Assembly (NCBI GenBank): GCA_001464335.1
Contig: LNEV01000009.1
Span: forward strand, 186,001-250,000
Direction: 5' to 3'
Source of the DNA: Rhizobiales bacterium Ga0077545
GTDB lineage: Bacteria; Pseudomonadota; Alphaproteobacteria; Rhizobiales; Methylopilaceae
Length of the DNA: 64,000 nucleotides
The position numbers were made by a program, and so were the translations under genes. The notes under the pieces are model-generated. The model ran no database searches. It worked only from the letters and a program-made list of their open reading frames with translations, and was not told the DNA's origin. Each line of letters opens with the position of its first letter. Positions within the stretch are counted from its first letter, which is position 1. Below, one piece after another: positions 36,224 to 47,506 of the stretch.

Positions 36224-39200
36224 TCAGTAATCCCACTGCGCGCCGATGCCCACCTCGCTGCCGCCTTGCGGATTGGTAGCGCCCTGGGCCCGGATGTTGC
36301 GGGTGATGTCGATGTCGATGGTTGCCTTGGTCGAGCCGGGTTCGGTGCCCTGTTTCACACCGAAATAGATGCGGTCGTTCAGGCGCTTTCCGATGCCGAT
36401 CTGGCCGCCTTTGCCGCCTTCCCCGGTGCCGACATCGAGCGAATCGACGCCGAGCGACTGGCGGATGCCGTCCATGACGCCGGGCCCGCCTCCCGAGAAC
36501 TGCATGATGGTCTGTGCGACCTGAAGGGCCTGGCCGGCGGTGAGCTGGGCTGACGAGCGCCCGAACATCAGGCGCGCGATGACCTCGTCCTGCGGCAGGG
36601 CCGGTGTGGAGGTGAAGCTGATCTCCGGGGCCGAGGCGAGGCCACCCACCACGATGTTGGCGGTGACGTCGTTCGCGGCGGTCGAGGCGACGAAATCGAG
36701 ACTGGGATCGAGCGTGCCGGTGAAATCGACCTTGCCGCGGGTGAAATCGAGCCTCTTGCCCATCACGTCGAACCGCCCGCGCCGCATGTCGAAGGCGCCG
36801 AGGGGTGTCGGGTTGGCGCTCGTGCCCGAAATACGGATCTCGCCGCCGAGCTCCGACTCCATGCCCATGCCGCGCACGAAGACATTGTTCGGCGCCGAGA
36901 CGACAAGATCGAGATCGGCCGTGAACGCCGATGGGCTCCCGGCCGATTTCGGCGCCGTCTTCGCGGCGGCCCGTTTCTGCCGGTCCGGCGCGTTGACGTG
37001 CCGGACCTCCAGATTGTCCAGCCCTCCGGGCATGCGCTCGGGAATGATAAAATCGATTGTACGCACGTCGAGGCGGCCGTTGACCCGGGGGCGGCTGGCA
37101 AGCTCACCTTCCAGGGACAGAGTGCCGTCCGTCACGAAGCGCAGGAATTCGCTCTGTATCAGGGTGGCATTGGTGAAGCGAATGGAGAAGGAACCGGGGA
37201 AACCGCGCGCGGGATCGACTTCCGCCTGGCCCTCGACCGCGATGGTGCCGCCGTCGCGCGTATGCGCGGTGAGGCTGGACAGCGTCAGCCTCTTGCCGTC
37301 GCCTTCCGCGAGCGCTGCAATGCGATCGAGCGTGATACCGTTGACCGTGTCCTCGAATTTGCCGTCCGCGACACGGACCGTGCCCGCGATGCGTGGGTCG
37401 GTCTTCGTGCCGCCGATCCGTATGTCGAGCACAGCGGAACCGGACAGGCGCGCACCCGATGCCGCGAGCGTGGCATTGGCGAGCCCGAGCCCGACCGTGC
37501 CCTTGGCCGCGAGGTCGATCTGGCCATCCGCGATCGGGACGGAACCCTTGACCGAAACGCCCGACAAGGACGGGCCGCTGACGGCGAGATCGAGACCGGC
37601 ACGGCCCCCTGTCAATTGGCCCTCCGCTTTGATGTCGAGCGGTCCGACGCCGGAGCGTGCGAGGTCCGGCAGGGACAGGCGCGAGACTGTGAGGCGATAA
37701 GAGCCTTCCGGGGCGTTTGCTGGGCCTTTGATCTCGGCTTTGCCGGACAGCGATCCTGTCAGCGGCAGGGATGGATCGACAAGCTGGGCGAGAGACAGGG
37801 GCAGCGACGATAGCTCGACAGTCAAATCCATGTCCTGACCGGCATGTCCGAGAACCTTGATCGAGCCGCTACCGGCGGACACGAGAAGGTTGTCGATGAC
37901 GATTCCGTTGGCATCCAGAACGAAACGCGCCGGTTCCTTGAGCGTGATGGCATTGCCCGGCTTGGCGATCTTGAGCGCGTTGAGCGTGAGACTGCGTGTC
38001 TCTCCGTCACTCTCGAGCAGCCCGCCCGCGGAAATATCGGCGCCTTGCGCCCGCGCTTTCAGGGTAATGTCCGTACCGCCTGCGCCGGGGCTTGCGGTGA
38101 GGCTGGCCGATTCCACCGTGGTCGAGCCTGCCGCGACGCCGACGATGTCCGCAGACCCCTGGATGTCGGCGAGGTTTTGCGGATCGTGCAGACGAAGCGC
38201 GGCACGCGCGCTTGCGACCCGGATATCGTCGGCTGCGATGTCGGCCGCGTCGGCGTTCAGCTCGACGGTCTGAACGCCCGCTTCGTCCGTGAGCAGGATG
38301 CGCGATTTCAGCGTGCCGCCGAGCTTTTTCAGCGCAAAGGCCGAAAGCTCCGAGAGGTCGGGCGCGTCGATGCGGATCTCGCCGGTGACCGGCGCGGCTG
38401 GGTTCAGCGCAAGGGTTCCGTCGATGCGCGACGAACCGATCTCCAGCGTGAGGCTTTCGAGATGGCGCCGCACGTCGTCCGGCGATGTCAGGACGGCCTT
38501 GCCATCGACGGGCCGGCCGCCGACAAAGCCGGTGAGCGCCGCGGTCGCCGCAAGACGCGCCGTAAGATCGCGCGCGTTGACGTCCAGCGAAAGATTCTGG
38601 ATCGGCTCGCCCATCGCCGTTCCATCCGCGATGGTGATCTTCGATGCGAGATCGAGGTTGTCGAGGCCGCCCGAGAACTTGGCCGTGCCCTCTGCGCGGC
38701 CGGCAAGGCGTTCGTCGAACTGCGCGAGGTCCGCGCTGATGTCGGCTGTAAGATCGGCGACAGACGCGGCGATGCGGCCATTGACCCGAACAGCGGCTCC
38801 GAACGCGGACAGGTTCAGATCGCGCACGGACAGGCCGCCATCGCTTTCCCGCCCGAGCGCGCCCTTGAGGGCAAATGTCTTGCGGCCTGCGTCGCGTCCG
38901 CGGCCATCGAGCGAGACCGCGAGCGCTCCATCCGCTCCGAACCGGGAAGCTGCGGCGAGGGAGACACGACTGAGACGGCGGCCCTTCGCTATGAGGTCCT
39001 CGGCCGCGATGTCAGCCGAAATCTCCGGTTGCCCTGGCGCGCCGCTTATGCGGACGTCGGCACTCAGATCGCTCCAGGCGACATCCGGCAAGAGGGCGGC
39101 GAAAACAGACGGCTCGGCCGCGTGAATCTTCGCTGCGAGGTTCAGGCGATCATCCTTCTGCGCGATATCGCCGGCGACGGAAACGCCGACACCTGCGGTG

Positions 39201-40141
39201 CGCAGCGTCAGGACAGTGACCTCCGTGCTCAGGTCTTCCGCGATCCGAAGATCGGTGTCGATCTCGGATATGCCATCGACAAAGGCTGCGAACTTGTCGG
39301 GGACGAGGCGCGCAATGTCGCCGCGCAGCTCTCCGAGCACGCGGGTGCGGTTGCCGTCGGCCTCGGTCCGGACGATGCCGGACAGCGATCCGCGTTCCCC
39401 GGCGGAGGCCGCGATGTCGGCGCGGAACGCATCGAGCGTGCCTTCGCCCGCGATTTTCAACTCGACCGGTGGGAGGTCCTCGATCTCAAGAAGCCGGGCG
39501 ATCAGGCCTCCTGTCGATTCCCGCGCCGCGACGTCGAGCACGAGCATGCGCGAGGTGGGGACGTAGGACAGGTGGCTCGTGACGAGGCCATCGCCATCGA
39601 GGCGGCGGATGTCGAGCTGTGCGGAAAGGCCGCGCTCGGGTTCACGCAGGGCTGCCGAACCCGAAAGTGCGAGTTTTGCCGACGTGCCGAGGACATCCGT
39701 CCCGAGTTCGATCTGCGGCAAGGACAGATCGTCCACCGCGATGCGCAGACCGGGCAGGCCGCCATCGCTGTCGGATTGGGACGGCGGCAGATCGGGCTTG
39801 CGCGAGAGTGAAACGCGTGCGGCGCCGGCCGAGCGCACCGAGATTTCACCACCGAGGAGGGCGAGGGGGCTCCAGGTGAGGTGGACGTCATCAACCTCCG
39901 CGAAAGCCCCGCTGCTATCTGATGCCGTAATCCGCCCGATCCTCATATCGGACGGCACGAAACCCTCGATGCCGGAAATCTCGATTGTGAGATCCTCGGA
40001 GGAAGCGAGCGTGCCTGCCAGCGAGGCGAGGCGGCTCTTGCCCCAGCCGGTCTGCAGAACGCCGAACAGCGCGCCGAGGCCGAGAAACAGGAGCGAGAAT
40101 GCGAGGACACCGAAGCGCAGGATGCGTCGGGTGCGCCGCAT
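36224..40141 (-). CDS. tamB: Translocation and assembly module protein TamB
   Basis: 1305-residue inner-membrane-anchored protein. One N-terminal helix (FGVLAFSLLFLGLGALFGVL) is followed by about 1,250 residues of beta-rich repeats, the AsmA-like groove thought to move phospholipids or help outer-membrane protein assembly across the periplasm. The C-terminal DUF490 domain ends GSTKATIDIDITRNIRAQG-NPQGGSEVGIGAQWDY. The start ATG overlaps the tamA stop (TGATG), confirming the tamAB operon. The shorter size relative to some TamB proteins is within family range. Confidence 0.93.
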   Translation of the reverse strand: MRRTRRILRFGVLAFSLLFLGLGALFGVLQTGWGKSRLASLAGTLASSEDLTIEISGIEGFVPSDMRIGRITASDSSGAFAEVDDVHLTWSPLALLGGEISVRSAGAARVSLSRKPDLPPSQSDSDGGLPGLRIAVDDLSLPQIELGTDVLGTSAKLALSGSAALREPERGLSAQLDIRRLDGDGLVTSHLSYVPTSRMLVLDVAARESTGGLIARLLEIEDLPPVELKIAGEGTLDAFRADIAASAGERGSLSGIVRTEADGNRTRVLGELRGDIARLVPDKFAAFVDGISEIDTDLRIAEDLSTEVTVLTLRTAGVGVSVAGDIAQKDDRLNLAAKIHAAEPSVFAALLPDVAWSDLSADVRISGAPGQPEISADIAAEDLIAKGRRLSRVSLAAASRFGADGALAVSLDGRGRDAGRKTFALKGALGRESDGGLSVRDLNLSAFGAAVRVNGRIAASVADLTADISADLAQFDERLAGRAEGTAKFSGGLDNLDLASKITIADGTAMGEPIQNLSLDVNARDLTARLAATAALTGFVGGRPVDGKAVLTSPDDVRRHLESLTLEIGSSRIDGTLALNPAAPVTGEIRIDAPDLSELSAFALKKLGGTLKSRILLTDEAGVQTVELNADAADIAADDIRVASARAALRLHDPQNLADIQGSADIVGVAAGSTTVESASLTASPGAGGTDITLKARAQGADISAGGLLESDGETRSLTLNALKIAKPGNAITLKEPARFVLDANGIVIDNLLVSAGSGSIKVLGHAGQDMDLTVELSSLPLSLAQLVDPSLPLTGSLSGKAEIKGPANAPEGSYRLTVSRLSLPDLARSGVGPLDIKAEGQLTGGRAGLDLAVSGPSLSGVSVKGSVPIADGQIDLAAKGTVGLGLANATLAASGARLSGSAVLDIRIGGTKTDPRIAGTVRVADGKFEDTVNGITLDRIAALAEGDGKRLTLSSLTAHTRDGGTIAVEGQAEVDPARGFPGSFSIRFTNATLIQSEFLRFVTDGTLSLEGELASRPRVNGRLDVRTIDFIIPERMPGGLDNLEVRHVNAPDRQKRAAAKTAPKSAGSPSAFTADLDLVVSAPNNVFVRGMGMESELGGEIRISGTSANPTPLGAFDMRRGRFDVMGKRLDFTRGKVDFTGTLDPSLDFVASTAANDVTANIVVGGLASAPEISFTSTPALPQDEVIARLMFGRSSAQLTAGQALQVAQTIMQFSGGGPGVMDGIRQSLGVDSLDVGTGEGGKGGQIGIGKRLNDRIYFGVKQGTEPGSTKATIDIDITRNIRAQGATNPQGGSEVGIGAQWDY

Positions 40142-42111
40142 CAGAAGGCCTGCCCCACGCTGACATAGATCCCATAGTCGGAATCGTCCGGTCCCGGATT
40201 GAGCGGGAAAGCGACGTCGAGGCGGACGGGGCCGATGCCGGTGTAATAACGCAGGCCGAGACCGGCCGCATAGCGCATGTCTTCGAAATCCGGAACTTCG
40301 GACGCAAAGGCCGAACCCATGTCGACAAAGGGGACGATGCCGATCGTGTCGGTCAGCTTGACGCGCGCTTCGAAGGAGGCCGCGAAGTAACTCCGGCCGC
40401 CGATGATGTCGCCGTCGGCGTTGCGCGGGCTGGCGGACTGATAGTCGAAGCCGCGCAACGAGCCGCCGCCACCGACATAGAAGCGGCGCTGTGTCGGGAT
40501 ATCGAGGAGATCGCTGCCGAAGATTGTCCCGGAAGAGAGCTTGGCCGCGAAGATGTACTTATTGTCCTCATCGAGCGCACGATAGGCGGAAATGCTGGTG
40601 TCGAGCAGCACCGGACCGGCCCCGCTCTGGCCAAGATAGGCGAACGGTTCGACCTTCGCATTGAGGCGCACGCCGCGGGATGGATCGAGAAGCGAATCCG
40701 TCGTGTCGTAGGTCAGCGAGACGGGGACGCCGACGATCGTGTCGTCGCGATAACCGTCCGCGTCTTCGATCTGCGATTGCTCGAGATCGAGACCCACCTG
40801 GACATTCATTTCATCGTCGAAGCGATGACGCACGCCGCCGAGGAAAGTCGCGGCATCGCGGACATAGGCGTTCGTGACCTCGCGCAACACCGCAGCTTCG
40901 GCAACAAGATCCTGGGCCGGGGTGTAGATGCCCGGCTTGGTGAAACGCGCGGCGAGCTTGTAGCCGAACGGATCGGCGTCCGGCACGGACTCGATGTCGT
41001 CGCCGAACCATGACACCTGCGCGTCGAGACGCAGCGTTTCTCCGCCGCCGAAGAGATTGCGGTGGCCCCAGAACGTGTTGGCGTTGACGCCTTCCGTTGT
41101 CGAATAGAGCGTCCCGAAGCCGACATACCGCGGATCGCGCTCGCTGACCTCGACGTGAATCGGCAATGTGCCATCCGGGTTCAGCGTGTCCGCCTCGCGA
41201 AAACGCACCGAACCCATGGCCTCGTATTCGCTGAGCCGCTTGCGGACTTTGGCGAGGCGTTCCGCGGAATAAGGCTCGCCGGGGCGGATATCGATGCGCT
41301 CGGCAATGAACTCCGGCTTGAGGCCGGATGTGCCGGACACGGTGAAGGAGCCGAAACGGGCAGGCGCTCCGGGCTCGACCACGTAGGACACGTCGAGCCT
41401 TCCGGTCGCGTGATCGGCGACCACATCCTTGTCGACGATGCGCGCCAGTGCATAACCCTGATTGCGGAGCGCCTCGACGATCACGCGCTCGCCGGATGTA
41501 ATGCGTCCCGCGCGGGCGTCCTCACCGGATTCCAGATCGACATCGTCGAGATCCAGCGTCGCGGTCAGATCCCGGTTTGTGCCGTCAACGACGCGGATGC
41601 CACCGAAGGTAAAGGTTTGTCCTGTCGTGACATCGATCTCGACCGGAACCGGGCCGGATCGTTGTGCCGCCTCGACGGCCGCAAACGCCTGTGGATCGCG
41701 CGGTGAAACGCCGGCGACGCGGATCGCAACGGTGCCCGCATAATGCGCTTCGCTGTACAGAGCGGCCATGATCCGCTCTTCGTCTGCGAGCGCGCGCTGA
41801 ACAAGACCTGCGGCGCCGGACGGCGCGCTTGTTTTCAGACGTTCGAGATTGGATGCGTCTTCGACAGCGGATTCGACGTCGTCGTTGCCCGTGATGCGGA
41901 TGTCGAGGGAATAGGCCACCGCGTCGGCGGCAGGTGGCTCATCCGGTTCGGAAGATGAAAAAAGGCCGGTCAGGCGATCAAGCAAAGAGCGATTGCTGGC
42001 TGCGGCGTCGTTCGCGGTCAGACTTACCGCAAACGTCGCTGCAACCGTAAGGAGAAGGACATGCGACGCCCGCCGCTGACCATGTCTGAACACATCCCCA
42101 ATCACATTCAA
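40141..42111 (-). CDS. tamA: Outer-membrane assembly factor TamA
   Basis: 656 residues, Omp85/BamA superfamily. It has a signal peptide (VLLLTVAATFAVSLTANDAAA), then three POTRA-like domains (about 65-330, with YSLDIRITG, FTFGGIRVV and RFGSFTVSG strand starts). A 16-strand barrel follows with the Omp85 loop-6 motif in GGGGSLRGFDYQ (RGF) and the terminal phenylalanine (VSVGQAF) needed for membrane insertion. It works with TamB downstream in outer-membrane assembly or lipid transport. ATG at 42111; the 180 bp before it holds no gene. Confidence 0.93.
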   Translation of the reverse strand: MNVIGDVFRHGQRRASHVLLLTVAATFAVSLTANDAAASNRSLLDRLTGLFSSSEPDEPPAADAVAYSLDIRITGNDDVESAVEDASNLERLKTSAPSGAAGLVQRALADEERIMAALYSEAHYAGTVAIRVAGVSPRDPQAFAAVEAAQRSGPVPVEIDVTTGQTFTFGGIRVVDGTNRDLTATLDLDDVDLESGEDARAGRITSGERVIVEALRNQGYALARIVDKDVVADHATGRLDVSYVVEPGAPARFGSFTVSGTSGLKPEFIAERIDIRPGEPYSAERLAKVRKRLSEYEAMGSVRFREADTLNPDGTLPIHVEVSERDPRYVGFGTLYSTTEGVNANTFWGHRNLFGGGETLRLDAQVSWFGDDIESVPDADPFGYKLAARFTKPGIYTPAQDLVAEAAVLREVTNAYVRDAATFLGGVRHRFDDEMNVQVGLDLEQSQIEDADGYRDDTIVGVPVSLTYDTTDSLLDPSRGVRLNAKVEPFAYLGQSGAGPVLLDTSISAYRALDEDNKYIFAAKLSSGTIFGSDLLDIPTQRRFYVGGGGSLRGFDYQSASPRNADGDIIGGRSYFAASFEARVKLTDTIGIVPFVDMGSAFASEVPDFEDMRYAAGLGLRYYTGIGPVRLDVAFPLNPGPDDSDYGIYVSVGQAF

Positions 42112-42291
42112 CGGGATAGCATAAAGAGCCGGAGCACCAAAGCTTCGAATGCCGTTGAGCTCTTGCGAGAATACATACCTACTCAGCGTCCACGAGGTGG
42201 AGACGCGCGGTCAATGTCTGAATTTTGGCCTGGAAACGGTCGATCCGAAGGGATGAATTCCGACTGATCGCGCCGTCTACACATTGCCTAT

Positions 42292-43206
42292 CTAGGCTTG
42301 ACCACTTCTGGCCGCCGCCGCGAAGTCGCGCGCCGCGGCAATAAAGGCTTGGAATGCCGCTGAGGAATTTCGTCGGTTCGGATAGTAAAGGCACAGCGGT
42401 GCAAGCGGCGGAGTCCAGTCCTCCAGAATGCGGACAAGCTTGCCGGCCGCGATGTCTTCGCGGACATCCGCCTCCATGAAGTAGCCGATCCCCACACCGT
42501 TCAGCACCGCGAGTCGTGAGAGGCTGGCCTCATCAAGCGTGATCGGGCCCTGCACGTCGATCTGCGTTGTTTCTCCGGCCTTCTCGAACGGCCATCGGTA
42601 AAGCGCGCCGTTGGGCAGGCGTACGCGAATGCAGGGGTGCCCAAGGAGATCCTGGGGGACCTGCGGCACGCCATTGCTGCCGAAATAGGCTGGGGACGCC
42701 ACAACCGCGAAGCGCCGTGGCGGGCCTAAAGGAACTGCAATAGTGTCGCTTGGGACGAGGTCCGCACCGCGCACGCCGAGATCGAACCCGGCCGCCACGA
42801 CATCCACCAGCCGTCCTTCGGTGACGAGGTCGACATGGACTTGGGGATAGCGTCGCAGGAACGCCAGGATGAGCGGCTCCAGAATTTCGCGTGCCGCCGT
42901 TGCAAAGGCGTTGATTCGCAAGGTGCCGGAGGGCGTCTCCTGCTGCGCGCGCGCCGTGTTCATCGCTTCATGAATGGCATCGAGCGCGGGGCCGACCTGA
43001 TCGACAAAGGTTCGTCCGGCATCGGTGAGTGAGACGCTGCGCGTGGTGCGATTGAACAGCCGGATGCCAAGCTGCCGCTCAAGCTTGCCGATCGCATTGC
43101 TGAGTGCCGTGGTCGACACGCCGAGATCGAGCGCCGCGGCCCGGAACGACCCGCGCCGCACGATGGCGAGCACGGCCTCAAGTTCGATCAAGGATTGCCG
43201 CGACAC
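42292..43206 (-). CDS. LysR-family transcriptional regulator
   Basis: 304 residues from GTG 43206 ([12 protein letters not shown]); an upstream in-frame extension to 43329 would run into the opposite gene and lacks support. The HTH is [51 protein letters not shown]. The effector domain follows. This subgroup usually controls a divergent gene: here the NTF2-like/SDR pair that starts 98 bp away. Confidence 0.87.
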   Translation of the reverse strand: MSRQSLIELEAVLAIVRRGSFRAAALDLGVSTTALSNAIGKLERQLGIRLFNRTTRSVSLTDAGRTFVDQVGPALDAIHEAMNTARAQQETPSGTLRINAFATAAREILEPLILAFLRRYPQVHVDLVTEGRLVDVVAAGFDLGVRGADLVPSDTIAVPLGPPRRFAVVASPAYFGSNGVPQVPQDLLGHPCIRVRLPNGALYRWPFEKAGETTQIDVQGPITLDEASLSRLAVLNGVGIGYFMEADVREDIAAGKLVRILEDWTPPLAPLCLYYPNRRNSSAAFQAFIAAARDFAAAARSGQA

Positions 43207-43303
43207 TGTCCTGCCTTTCGCAATACTGCATGCTGATTTGTCCCGATTATCGCGCTCGATGTCTATCCCTAGATTGGCCTGGTCACACTCGAGGAGCCGA
43301 CCA

Positions 43304-43633
43304 ATGCCCATCAAATTGCCCATGCCCATCGCAGACTATGTCGACGCGAACGCCCGTCTCGATGTGGACGGCATGTTGAAACCCTTCACCCGCGACGCGG
43401 TGGTCCTCGACAACGGAAAGCGGTTCGAGGGCCAAGCTGAACTGCGGAAATTGTTCGAAGACGAAGTGGTCCCCGTCAGGGCGATCTTCACGCCGGATAC
43501 CGTTCGCCAAGAGGATGGTCAGGTCGTGGCCGAAGGCCCTGCCCATGGCGACTTCAAGGGCAGTCCGATCCGCTTCACCTATCGCTTCACGCTTGAACGC
43601 GACGCGATCAAAGTCCTGGAGATCACGCTATGA
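43304..43633 (+). CDS. NTF2-like (SnoaL-type) protein
   Basis: 109 residues. The pattern [43 protein letters not shown] is the usual start of the SnoaL/NTF2-like fold: a helix, then the strand with DA-V-D. It ends [19 protein letters not shown]. Such proteins are small-molecule isomerases, hydrolases or binding proteins; nothing more specific is visible. GAGGAG lies 7 nt upstream of ATG 43304, which defines the start. It is coupled to the following SDR gene through ATGA. Confidence 0.83.
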   Translation: MPIKLPMPIADYVDANARLDVDGMLKPFTRDAVVLDNGKRFEGQAELRKLFEDEVVPVRAIFTPDTVRQEDGQVVAEGPAHGDFKGSPIRFTYRFTLERDAIKVLEITL

Positions 43634-44410
43634 ACTTCAGGGCTGATCCGAGCGAGTTCGCGGGAAAGCGTGTGCTCGTCAGCGGCGGCACCAAGGGGCT
43701 GGGCCGCGCGAGCGTCGACCGCTTCCTGGCCGGCGGCGCCCATGTGATCACCGCCGCCCGCGGTTCCGTGGAGCCGCTCAACGGTGTTGAGTTCGTGCAG
43801 GCGGACCTGACAACGGCCGAGGGCGGGGAAACTCTGGCCAAGGCTGCGCTCGAGCGCTTGGGCGGTATCGACATCCTCGCTCACGTGATCGGAGGGTCGG
43901 CTTCACCCGGCGGCGGCTTTGCCGCTTTGACGGATGACCACTGGCTTGCGGAATTGAACCTCAATCTTCTGGCCACGGTCCGCCTTGATCGCCTTCTGGT
44001 GCCGCAGATGATCGAACGGGGCACTGGCGCGGTGGTTCTCCATCCAGTCGGTCTTGCCGCTTCCCGAGTCGACCACCGCCTACGCCGCCGCCAAGGCAGC
44101 GCTTAGGACCTACAGCAAGTCGATCTCAAAGGAGCTGGGACCGAAGGGCGTGCGGGTAAATTCCGTCTCACCTGGCTGGATCATGACGGACTCGTCTGAA
44201 CACCTGCTGAAGCGTCTGCAGGCCGCCAATGGCGGGACGATCGACGAAGCGCGGCAGGTTGTCCTCGACAGTCTCGGCGGAATTCCGATCGGGCGTGCGG
44301 CGGAGTCTTACGAGGTGGCCGACCTCATTGCCTACCTGGCCTCGGAGCGCGCCGCTGCCATCCATGGCGCCGAGTTCGTCATCGACGGCGGCACCGTTCG
44401 GACCGTTTGA
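43630..44410 (+). pseudogene. Short-chain dehydrogenase, split by a frameshift
   Basis: The first frame (43630-44106) gives the SDR N-terminus: GKRVLVSGGTKGLGRA cofactor loop, GIDILAHVIGGSA, then [17 protein letters not shown]. At about 44041-44045 homology jumps to the +1 frame, which continues [24 protein letters not shown] (catalytic YxxxK) to [14 protein letters not shown] at 44410. The two halves together form one about 260-residue SDR. A 2-base loss or 1-base gain near CTCCATCC explains the break. It is either a recent pseudogene or a sequence error. It is coupled to the NTF2-like gene. Confidence 0.8.
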
Positions 44411-44616
44411 GGTTATCGCCCCTGCGTCCGCTGCGGGTCGCGGAAGGAGGAAGCGGCATTGCTGCCGGATGCTATCGGCAACCTCTGTCGGTCTGCATCG
44501 ATCCCCGCGAGACAAAATGGAGCAGGCCAGCATAACGGGAGCGAGATGGACGTGGACGGCGACTGAGCAACAGCGAAACGACCGCCGAACCTACGCTCCG
44601 CCTCCGCCCGCATCCC

Positions 44617-46179
44617 TCATTCCCACTCGATCGTGCCGGGCGGCTTTGACGTGACGTCGTAGACGACACGGTTGATGCCGCGCACTTCGTTGATGATGCG
44701 TGTGGCGGCGCGCCCGAGGAAGTTCATGTCGAAGGGGTAGAAATCGGCGGTCATGCCGTCGACCGAGGTCACGGCGCGCAGGGCCAGAACGTGATCGTAG
44801 GTACGGCCGTCGCCCATAACGCCGACCGTGCGCACCGGCAGCAGCACCGCGAAGGCCTGCCAGATCACATCGTACAGACCGGCTTTGCGGATTTCATCCA
44901 GATAGATCGCGTCCGCCTTCTGCAGAATGTCGATCTTTTCGCGCGTGATGGTGCCGGGAATGCGGATCGCAAGACCGGGGCCGGGGAAGGGGTGGCGGCC
45001 GACAAAGGCCTCCGGAAGGCCCAGTTCGCGGCCCAGCGCCCGCACTTCGTCCTTGAAGAGTTCACGCAGCGGCTCGACCAGCTTCATCTTCATACGCGCG
45101 GGAAGGCCGCCGACATTGTGGTGCGACTTGATGGTGACCGACGGTCCGCCGTGGAACGAGACGCTTTCGATGACGTCCGGATAGAGCGTTCCCTGTGCGA
45201 GGAAATCCGCGCCGCCGATCTTTTTCGCTTCCGCATCGAACACGTCGATGAAGAGCCGGCCGATCGTCTTGCGTTTCTGCTCGGGGTCCGAAACGCCGTC
45301 GAGTTCCGTCAGGAACGTGTCCGACGCATCCACGTGAACGAGCGGTATGTTGTAATGATTGCGGAACAGGGTCACGACCTGCTCCGCCTCGTCCTTGCGC
45401 AGAAGCCCGTGGTCCACGAACACGCAGGTGAGCTGATCGCCGATCGCCTCATGAATGAGGAGAGCGGCGACCGACGAGTCGACGCCTCCCGAAAGTCCGC
45501 AGATGACCCGGCCGGTTCCGACCTGTTCGCGGATCTTGCGGATCGCTTCGTCGCGATAGGCCGCCATCGTCCAGTCGCCCTTCGCGCCGACGATCTCGCG
45601 CACGAAGTTGCGGATGAGCCGCGCGCCGTCCGGGGTGTGGACGACTTCCGGATGGAACTGCACGGCGTAGTAGCGCCGCGCCTCGTCGGCCACGGCGGCG
45701 AAGGGGGCACCTTCCGAGACCGCGATGACCTTGAAGCCCTGCGGCAGCGCTGTGACGCGGTCTCCGTGGCTCATCCAGACGGGATATTTGTGGCCGGTCT
45801 GCCAGACGCCATCGAACAGATGGCTCTCGGCGACGACCTCGATTTCGGCGCGCCCAAATTCGCGTTCGTGGCCCGCTTCCACCTGTCCGCCGAGCTGCGA
45901 CATCATGGTCTGCTCGCCATAACAGATGCCGAGAACCGGAATATCCGCATCGAACACGCTCTGCGGCGCGCGCGGCGTGTCGAGTTCGGTCACCGAGGCT
46001 GGGCCGCCCGAGAGAATGACACCCTTCGGATTGAAGCTCTTGAACGCCTCTTCAGCTTTCTGCGACGGCACGACCTCGCAGTAGACGCCCTGTTCGCGCA
46101 CGCGGCGGGCGATCAGCTGGGTCACCTGGGACCCGAAATCCACGATGAGGATGCGGTCGTGAGAAGCTTCGGCGGTCAT
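44617..46179 (-). CDS. guaA: GMP synthase (glutamine-hydrolysing)
   Basis: 520 residues; it converts XMP to GMP with glutamine nitrogen and ATP. The GATase domain (1-195) holds Cys86 (GICYGEQTM) and the His/Glu pair in QFHPEVVHT. The ATP-pyrophosphatase loop is [13 protein letters not shown] (about residue 230). The C-terminal dimer domain ends [11 protein letters not shown], as in all GuaA. The start at ATG 46179 ([18 protein letters not shown]) matches the family; the upstream extension is not coding. It is the last gene of the guaB-MAPEG-rsmB-guaA cluster. Confidence 0.97.
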   Translation of the reverse strand: MTAEASHDRILIVDFGSQVTQLIARRVREQGVYCEVVPSQKAEEAFKSFNPKGVILSGGPASVTELDTPRAPQSVFDADIPVLGICYGEQTMMSQLGGQVEAGHEREFGRAEIEVVAESHLFDGVWQTGHKYPVWMSHGDRVTALPQGFKVIAVSEGAPFAAVADEARRYYAVQFHPEVVHTPDGARLIRNFVREIVGAKGDWTMAAYRDEAIRKIREQVGTGRVICGLSGGVDSSVAALLIHEAIGDQLTCVFVDHGLLRKDEAEQVVTLFRNHYNIPLVHVDASDTFLTELDGVSDPEQKRKTIGRLFIDVFDAEAKKIGGADFLAQGTLYPDVIESVSFHGGPSVTIKSHHNVGGLPARMKMKLVEPLRELFKDEVRALGRELGLPEAFVGRHPFPGPGLAIRIPGTITREKIDILQKADAIYLDEIRKAGLYDVIWQAFAVLLPVRTVGVMGDGRTYDHVLALRAVTSVDGMTADFYPFDMNFLGRAATRIINEVRGINRVVYDVTSKPPGTIEWE

Positions 46180-46213
46180 TGCGGTCCGTTTGTGCGAGGC
46201 GAGGAAGGGCAGG

Positions 46214-47506
46214 TCAAGAGCGCTCCAGCAGCGCGACGAAAAAGCCGTCTGTGCCGCTGCGGTGCGGGGTGAGAAGAAGGGCGGAATTGTCGGCCGTCGC
46301 GTGGGCGGCAAGAGCGCCGAGCCCGGCGGCCTCGGCCGCTGTTGCCGCGGGAACGGCCGTGAAATCCGGGTGAGCTGTGCGGAAGGCGTCGATCTGCTTC
46401 TCGTTCTCCTCGGGCAGGATCGAGCAGGTGATGTAAGCGAGCCTTCCGCCGGGTTTCACCAGCCGGGCCGCTTCTGCGAGCACGGCGGCCTGCTCGCCTC
46501 GGCGCATTTCGAGCGCGTTCGGGCGCAGCCGCCATTTGGCATCGGGGTTGCGGCGCCAGGTGCCTGTGCCGGTGCAGGGAGCGTCGACGACAACAAGATC
46601 GGCGCGGCGTTCGAGGTCGGACAGCACATCTTCCTTGCCGCGCGGACTGCGGATCTGGAGATTGCTGACGCCCGCGCGCTGGGCGCGTTCGTGCAGCGGT
46701 GCGAGGCGGCGGATGTCGCGGTCGTGGGCGAAAAGCTGGCCCTTGTTGTCCATGCTGGCGGCGAGCGCCAGGGTCTTGCCGCCCGCGCCGGCGCACAGAT
46801 CGATCACCTGCTCGCCGGGTTTCGCGCCTGCGACGAGCGCCGCGATCTGCGAGCCCTCATCCTGCACTTCGACAAGGCCCTTCAGAAAAGCGGGCTCGGA
46901 TTGCACCGGCGGTCCGCGCCCGTCCGCGAGGAGCGGAATGCGGATGCCGAAAGGTGCAAACGGCGTCGCCTCGGCGCCGAGATGCGACAGCTCGGCCAGC
47001 GCTTCCGCGCGCGTGCCCTTCAGCGCATTGACGCGCATGTCGAGCGGCGCGCGCTCGGCCAGCGCCGCGCCTTCGTCGGCCCGCGTGTCGCCGAACGTGC
47101 CGAGGAGATGTTCGTCCAGCCATTCGGGGTAATCCCCCCGCACCCACTCGGGCGCGCCCTCGAGCGTGCCTCCGGCAATCGCGCGCCGTTCCGCGTCCGA
47201 GAGCGCGGGAGGGGCATGCGGGCTGTCGGCAAAGCTGGACGCGATGACATCCGCATCGAGGCCGCGCGTAAAGGCGAGGGCGCCTAGAACGAGCGCGTGC
47301 GGCGTCTCCGCACCCATGCGCCAGGCGAGCGAGGCGCGCTTGCGCAGCACGTCATAGACAAGGCTTGCAATGCCTGCACGGTCCTTCGACCCGGCGAAGC
47401 GATGCGACAGCCCCCAATCCTTCAGGGCATCGGTCACCGGGCGGCGGCGCGCGTCGAGATCGGCGAGAATTTCGATGGCAGCCTGTGCGTGCGCGGCGGG
47501 CTTCAT
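46214..47506 (-). CDS. rsmB: 16S rRNA (cytosine-C5)-methyltransferase, RsmB/NOP family
   Basis: 430 residues. An N-terminal NusB-like helical region (about 1-140) is followed by the NOL1/NOP2/Sun methyltransferase domain: motif I is [17 protein letters not shown], motif [17 protein letters not shown] with one catalytic Cys, and motif [16 protein letters not shown] with the other. It modifies C967 (E. coli numbering) or a nearby cytosine of 16S rRNA. ATG 47506 overlaps the stop of the MAPEG gene (ATGA). Confidence 0.91.
   Translation of the reverse strand: MKPAAHAQAAIEILADLDARRRPVTDALKDWGLSHRFAGSKDRAGIASLVYDVLRKRASLAWRMGAETPHALVLGALAFTRGLDADVIASSFADSPHAPPALSDAERRAIAGGTLEGAPEWVRGDYPEWLDEHLLGTFGDTRADEGAALAERAPLDMRVNALKGTRAEALAELSHLGAEATPFAPFGIRIPLLADGRGPPVQSEPAFLKGLVEVQDEGSQIAALVAGAKPGEQVIDLCAGAGGKTLALAASMDNKGQLFAHDRDIRRLAPLHERAQRAGVSNLQIRSPRGKEDVLSDLERRADLVVVDAPCTGTGTWRRNPDAKWRLRPNALEMRRGEQAAVLAEAARLVKPGGRLAYITCSILPEENEKQIDAFRTAHPDFTAVPAATAAEAAGLGALAAHATADNSALLLTPHRSGTDGFFVALLERS

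Noticed and set aside
37844..39811. 655-codon open frame on the plus strand opposite tamB
   Set aside because: It is antisense to a well-supported TamB, has no family-like sequence and no ribosome binding site; GC-rich DNA yields such shadows.
44791..46272. 493-codon open frame opposite guaA
   Set aside because: Antisense shadow of a highly conserved gene.
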